From Parvularcula dongshanensis (lineage in GTDB: Bacteria; Pseudomonadota; Alphaproteobacteria; Caulobacterales; Parvularculaceae): a stretch of DNA of 64,000 nt. Positions 62,730 through 64,000 of the stretch are shown here, piece after piece. Both the position numbers and the translations under genes were made by a program. Location of the stretch: positions 1 to 64,000 of the forward strand of contig NZ_JACHOB010000006.1 in assembly GCF_014199615.1 (NCBI RefSeq). The letters run 5' to 3'. The number at the start of each line of letters is the position of its first letter. The stretch's first letter is position 1. The notes under the pieces were generated by a model. That model was not told the DNA's origin. It saw only the letters and a list, made by a program, of their open reading frames with translations, and searched no databases.

Positions 62730-64000
62730 CTATTCGGGCGTGCAGGCCTGCAAAGCACTTAAGGAAGAAGGCTACCGCGTCGTCCTGGTGAACTCGAACC
62801 CGGCGACGATCATGACCGATCCGGGGATGGCCGACGCGACATACGTCGAGCCCATCACGCCGGAGTTCGTCGAGCGAATCATCGCCAAGGAGAAGCCGGA
62901 CGCCCTTCTGCCGACCATGGGCGGCCAGACCGCGCTCAACTGCGCGTTGGAGTTGGAGCGCCGGGGCGTCCTGGAAGAGCACGGCGTCGAGATGATCGGG
63001 GCGCGCGCGGACGCGATCGACAAGGCCGAGGACCGCGAGAAGTTCCGCGCCGCCATGGATACGATCGGTCTCGAGAACCCGCGCGCGACCATCGCCTCCT
63101 CGCCCGCCATTCGCGACGAGAATGGACGCATCACCGGCTACGACCGGCACCAAGGCGTGGCGCGCGCCATGGCCGCGATCGACACGATCGGCCTGCCCGC
63201 GATCATCCGCCCCGCCTTCACCCTCGGCGGCACGGGCGGCGGCGTCGCCTACAACCGCGAGGAGTTCGAGCGGATCGTGCGCGCCGGGATCGAGGCCTCT
63301 CCGGTCGGACAGGTCCTGATCGATGAGTCGCTGCTCGGCTGGAAGGAGTACGAGATGGAGGTGGTCCGCGACCGTGCGGACAACTGCATCATCATCTGCG
63401 CGATCGAGAACGTGGACCCGATGGGCGTGCACACGGGCGATTCGATCACGGTCGCGCCCGCCATGACGCTGACCGACCGAGAGTACCAGGTCATGCGCAA
63501 CGCCTCGATCGCGGTCCTGCGCGAGATCGGGGTCGAGACCGGCGGCTCGAACGTCCAGTTCGCGGTGAACCCCGAGGACGGCCGCCTCGTCGTCATCGAG
63601 ATGAACCCGCGTGTCTCGCGCTCCTCCGCCCTCGCCTCCAAGGCCACGGGCTTCCCGATCGCGCGCGTCGCGGCGAAGCTCGCCGTCGGCTACACGCTCG
63701 ACGAGCTCGGCAACGACATCACGGGCGGCGCGATGCCGGCGAGCTTCGAGCCGTCGATCGACTACGTCGTCACCAAGATCCCCCGCTTCGCCTTCGAGAA
63801 GTTTCCCGGGACGCAGCCGGTCCTGACGACCGCGATGAAGTCCGTCGGCGAAGCGATGGCGATCGGACGGACGTTCCAGGAGTCGCTTCAGAAGGCCCTT
63901 CGGAGCCTCGAGACCGGGCTCTGCGGCCTCGACCCCATCGCGATCGAGGGGATCGGCGGGGACGACGACGTCAACGCCTACAGGCGCGCCCTCGCGGCGC
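62650..64000 (+). CDS. carB: Carbamoyl-phosphate synthase large subunit, 5' part
   Basis: The N-terminal 450 residues of CarB, cut by the window edge. CarB makes carbamoyl phosphate from bicarbonate, ATP and ammonia delivered by CarA, for arginine and pyrimidines. It starts [20 protein letters not shown], with [20 protein letters not shown] following, and the first ATP-grasp domain has [18 protein letters not shown] and [20 protein letters not shown]. The ATG at 62650 lies inside the sulfotransferase frame. carA is not directly upstream. Confidence 0.97.
   Translation, partial: MPKRTDLNTILIIGAGPIVIGQACEFDYSGVQACKALKEEGYRVVLVNSNPATIMTDPGMADATYVEPITPEFVERIIAKEKPDALLPTMGGQTALNCALELERRGVLEEHGVEMIGARADAIDKAEDREKFRAAMDTIGLENPRATIASSPAIRDENGRITGYDRHQGVARAMAAIDTIGLPAIIRPAFTLGGTGGGVAYNREEFERIVRAGIEASPVGQVLIDESLLGWKEYEMEVVRDRADNCIIICAIENVDPMGVHTGDSITVAPAMTLTDREYQVMRNASIAVLREIGVETGGSNVQFAVNPEDGRLVVIEMNPRVSRSSALASKATGFPIARVAAKLAVGYTLDELGNDITGGAMPASFEPSIDYVVTKIPRFAFEKFPGTQPVLTTAMKSVGEAMAIGRTFQESLQKALRSLETGLCGLDPIAIEGIGGDDDVNAYRRALAA

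Noticed and set aside
1-64000. CRISPR arrays, insertion sequences, prophage genes or integrases
   Set aside because: I saw no regular direct-repeat array, transposase, integrase or phage structural gene anywhere in the window.

Overview
The window is a high-GC, gene-dense chromosomal segment from an alphaproteobacterium. Supporting signs are the hfq-hflX-trkH-trkA block, the ftsH-tilS and folP-glmM neighbourhoods, the hisB-H-A-F-E operon and a VPLPA-CTERM surface protein. A marine Parvularcula/Caulobacter-like lineage would fit, but that is inference only. No phage, insertion sequence, CRISPR array or rRNA operon is visible. There are two tRNA genes, Gly(TCC) and Thr(GGT).

Layout. (1) 1-8.5 kb: an L-arabinose catabolic operon (aldose 1-epimerase end, SSS sugar symporter, araA, araD, araB), then an inositol-monophosphatase-like enzyme and a secreted GDSL esterase. 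(2) 8.6-12.5 kb: tRNA-Gly, sucC without sucD, two small low-complexity proteins, mnmA and a cold-shock protein. (3) 12.6-14.8 kb: a BlaI repressor and M56 peptidase pair behind a clear double operator; the peptidase carries an encoded five-unit heptad repeat. (4) 14.9-18 kb: hisBHAFE, then a short RTX protein and a PfkB kinase. (5) 20-24.6 kb: an AmpG-like permease, murA with a 43-codon upstream ORF, tRNA-Thr and long-form hisG. (6) 24.7-27.8 kb: a three-gene cassette of N-formylglutamate amidohydrolase, QEGLA/MATCAP-like metallopeptidase and ATP-grasp ligase. This is the most system-like and least understood set in the window. (7) 27.9-38.3 kb: M13 peptidase lipoprotein, a three-PAS hybrid histidine kinase, folK, a NYN protein, a family-5 uracil-DNA glycosylase, thiD and glmM. 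(8) 38.3-45.8 kb: folP, three unassigned membrane proteins (two of them paralogues, one AT-richer), ftsH, tilS and an O-antigen-ligase-like protein. (9) 45.9-52.9 kb: alkaline phosphatase, the VPLPA-CTERM protein, and hflX-hfq-trkH-trkA. The hflX gene has no ATG, GTG or TTG at its proper N-terminus and appears to start at ATC. (10) 52.9-53.9 kb: about 1 kb of decayed, hairpin-rich DNA with a frameshifted TetR remnant. (11) 53.9-64 kb: cpoB/ybgF, a CLC transporter with unusual filter motifs, a metallo-beta-lactamase-fold hydrolase, a polysaccharide locus (polymerase/ligase, GT4, flippase, sulfotransferase) and the 5' part of carB.

How the parts fit together. The arabinose operon takes sugar from uptake to xylulose 5-phosphate. 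The ampG, murA, glmM, cpoB and O-antigen-ligase genes serve the envelope. The polysaccharide locus could make a sulfated exopolymer, which would sit naturally beside a CTERM surface protein. Many adjacent genes overlap by 4 bp (ATGA or GTGA), which implies translational coupling in the his, ara, thiD-glmM and QEGLA cassettes.
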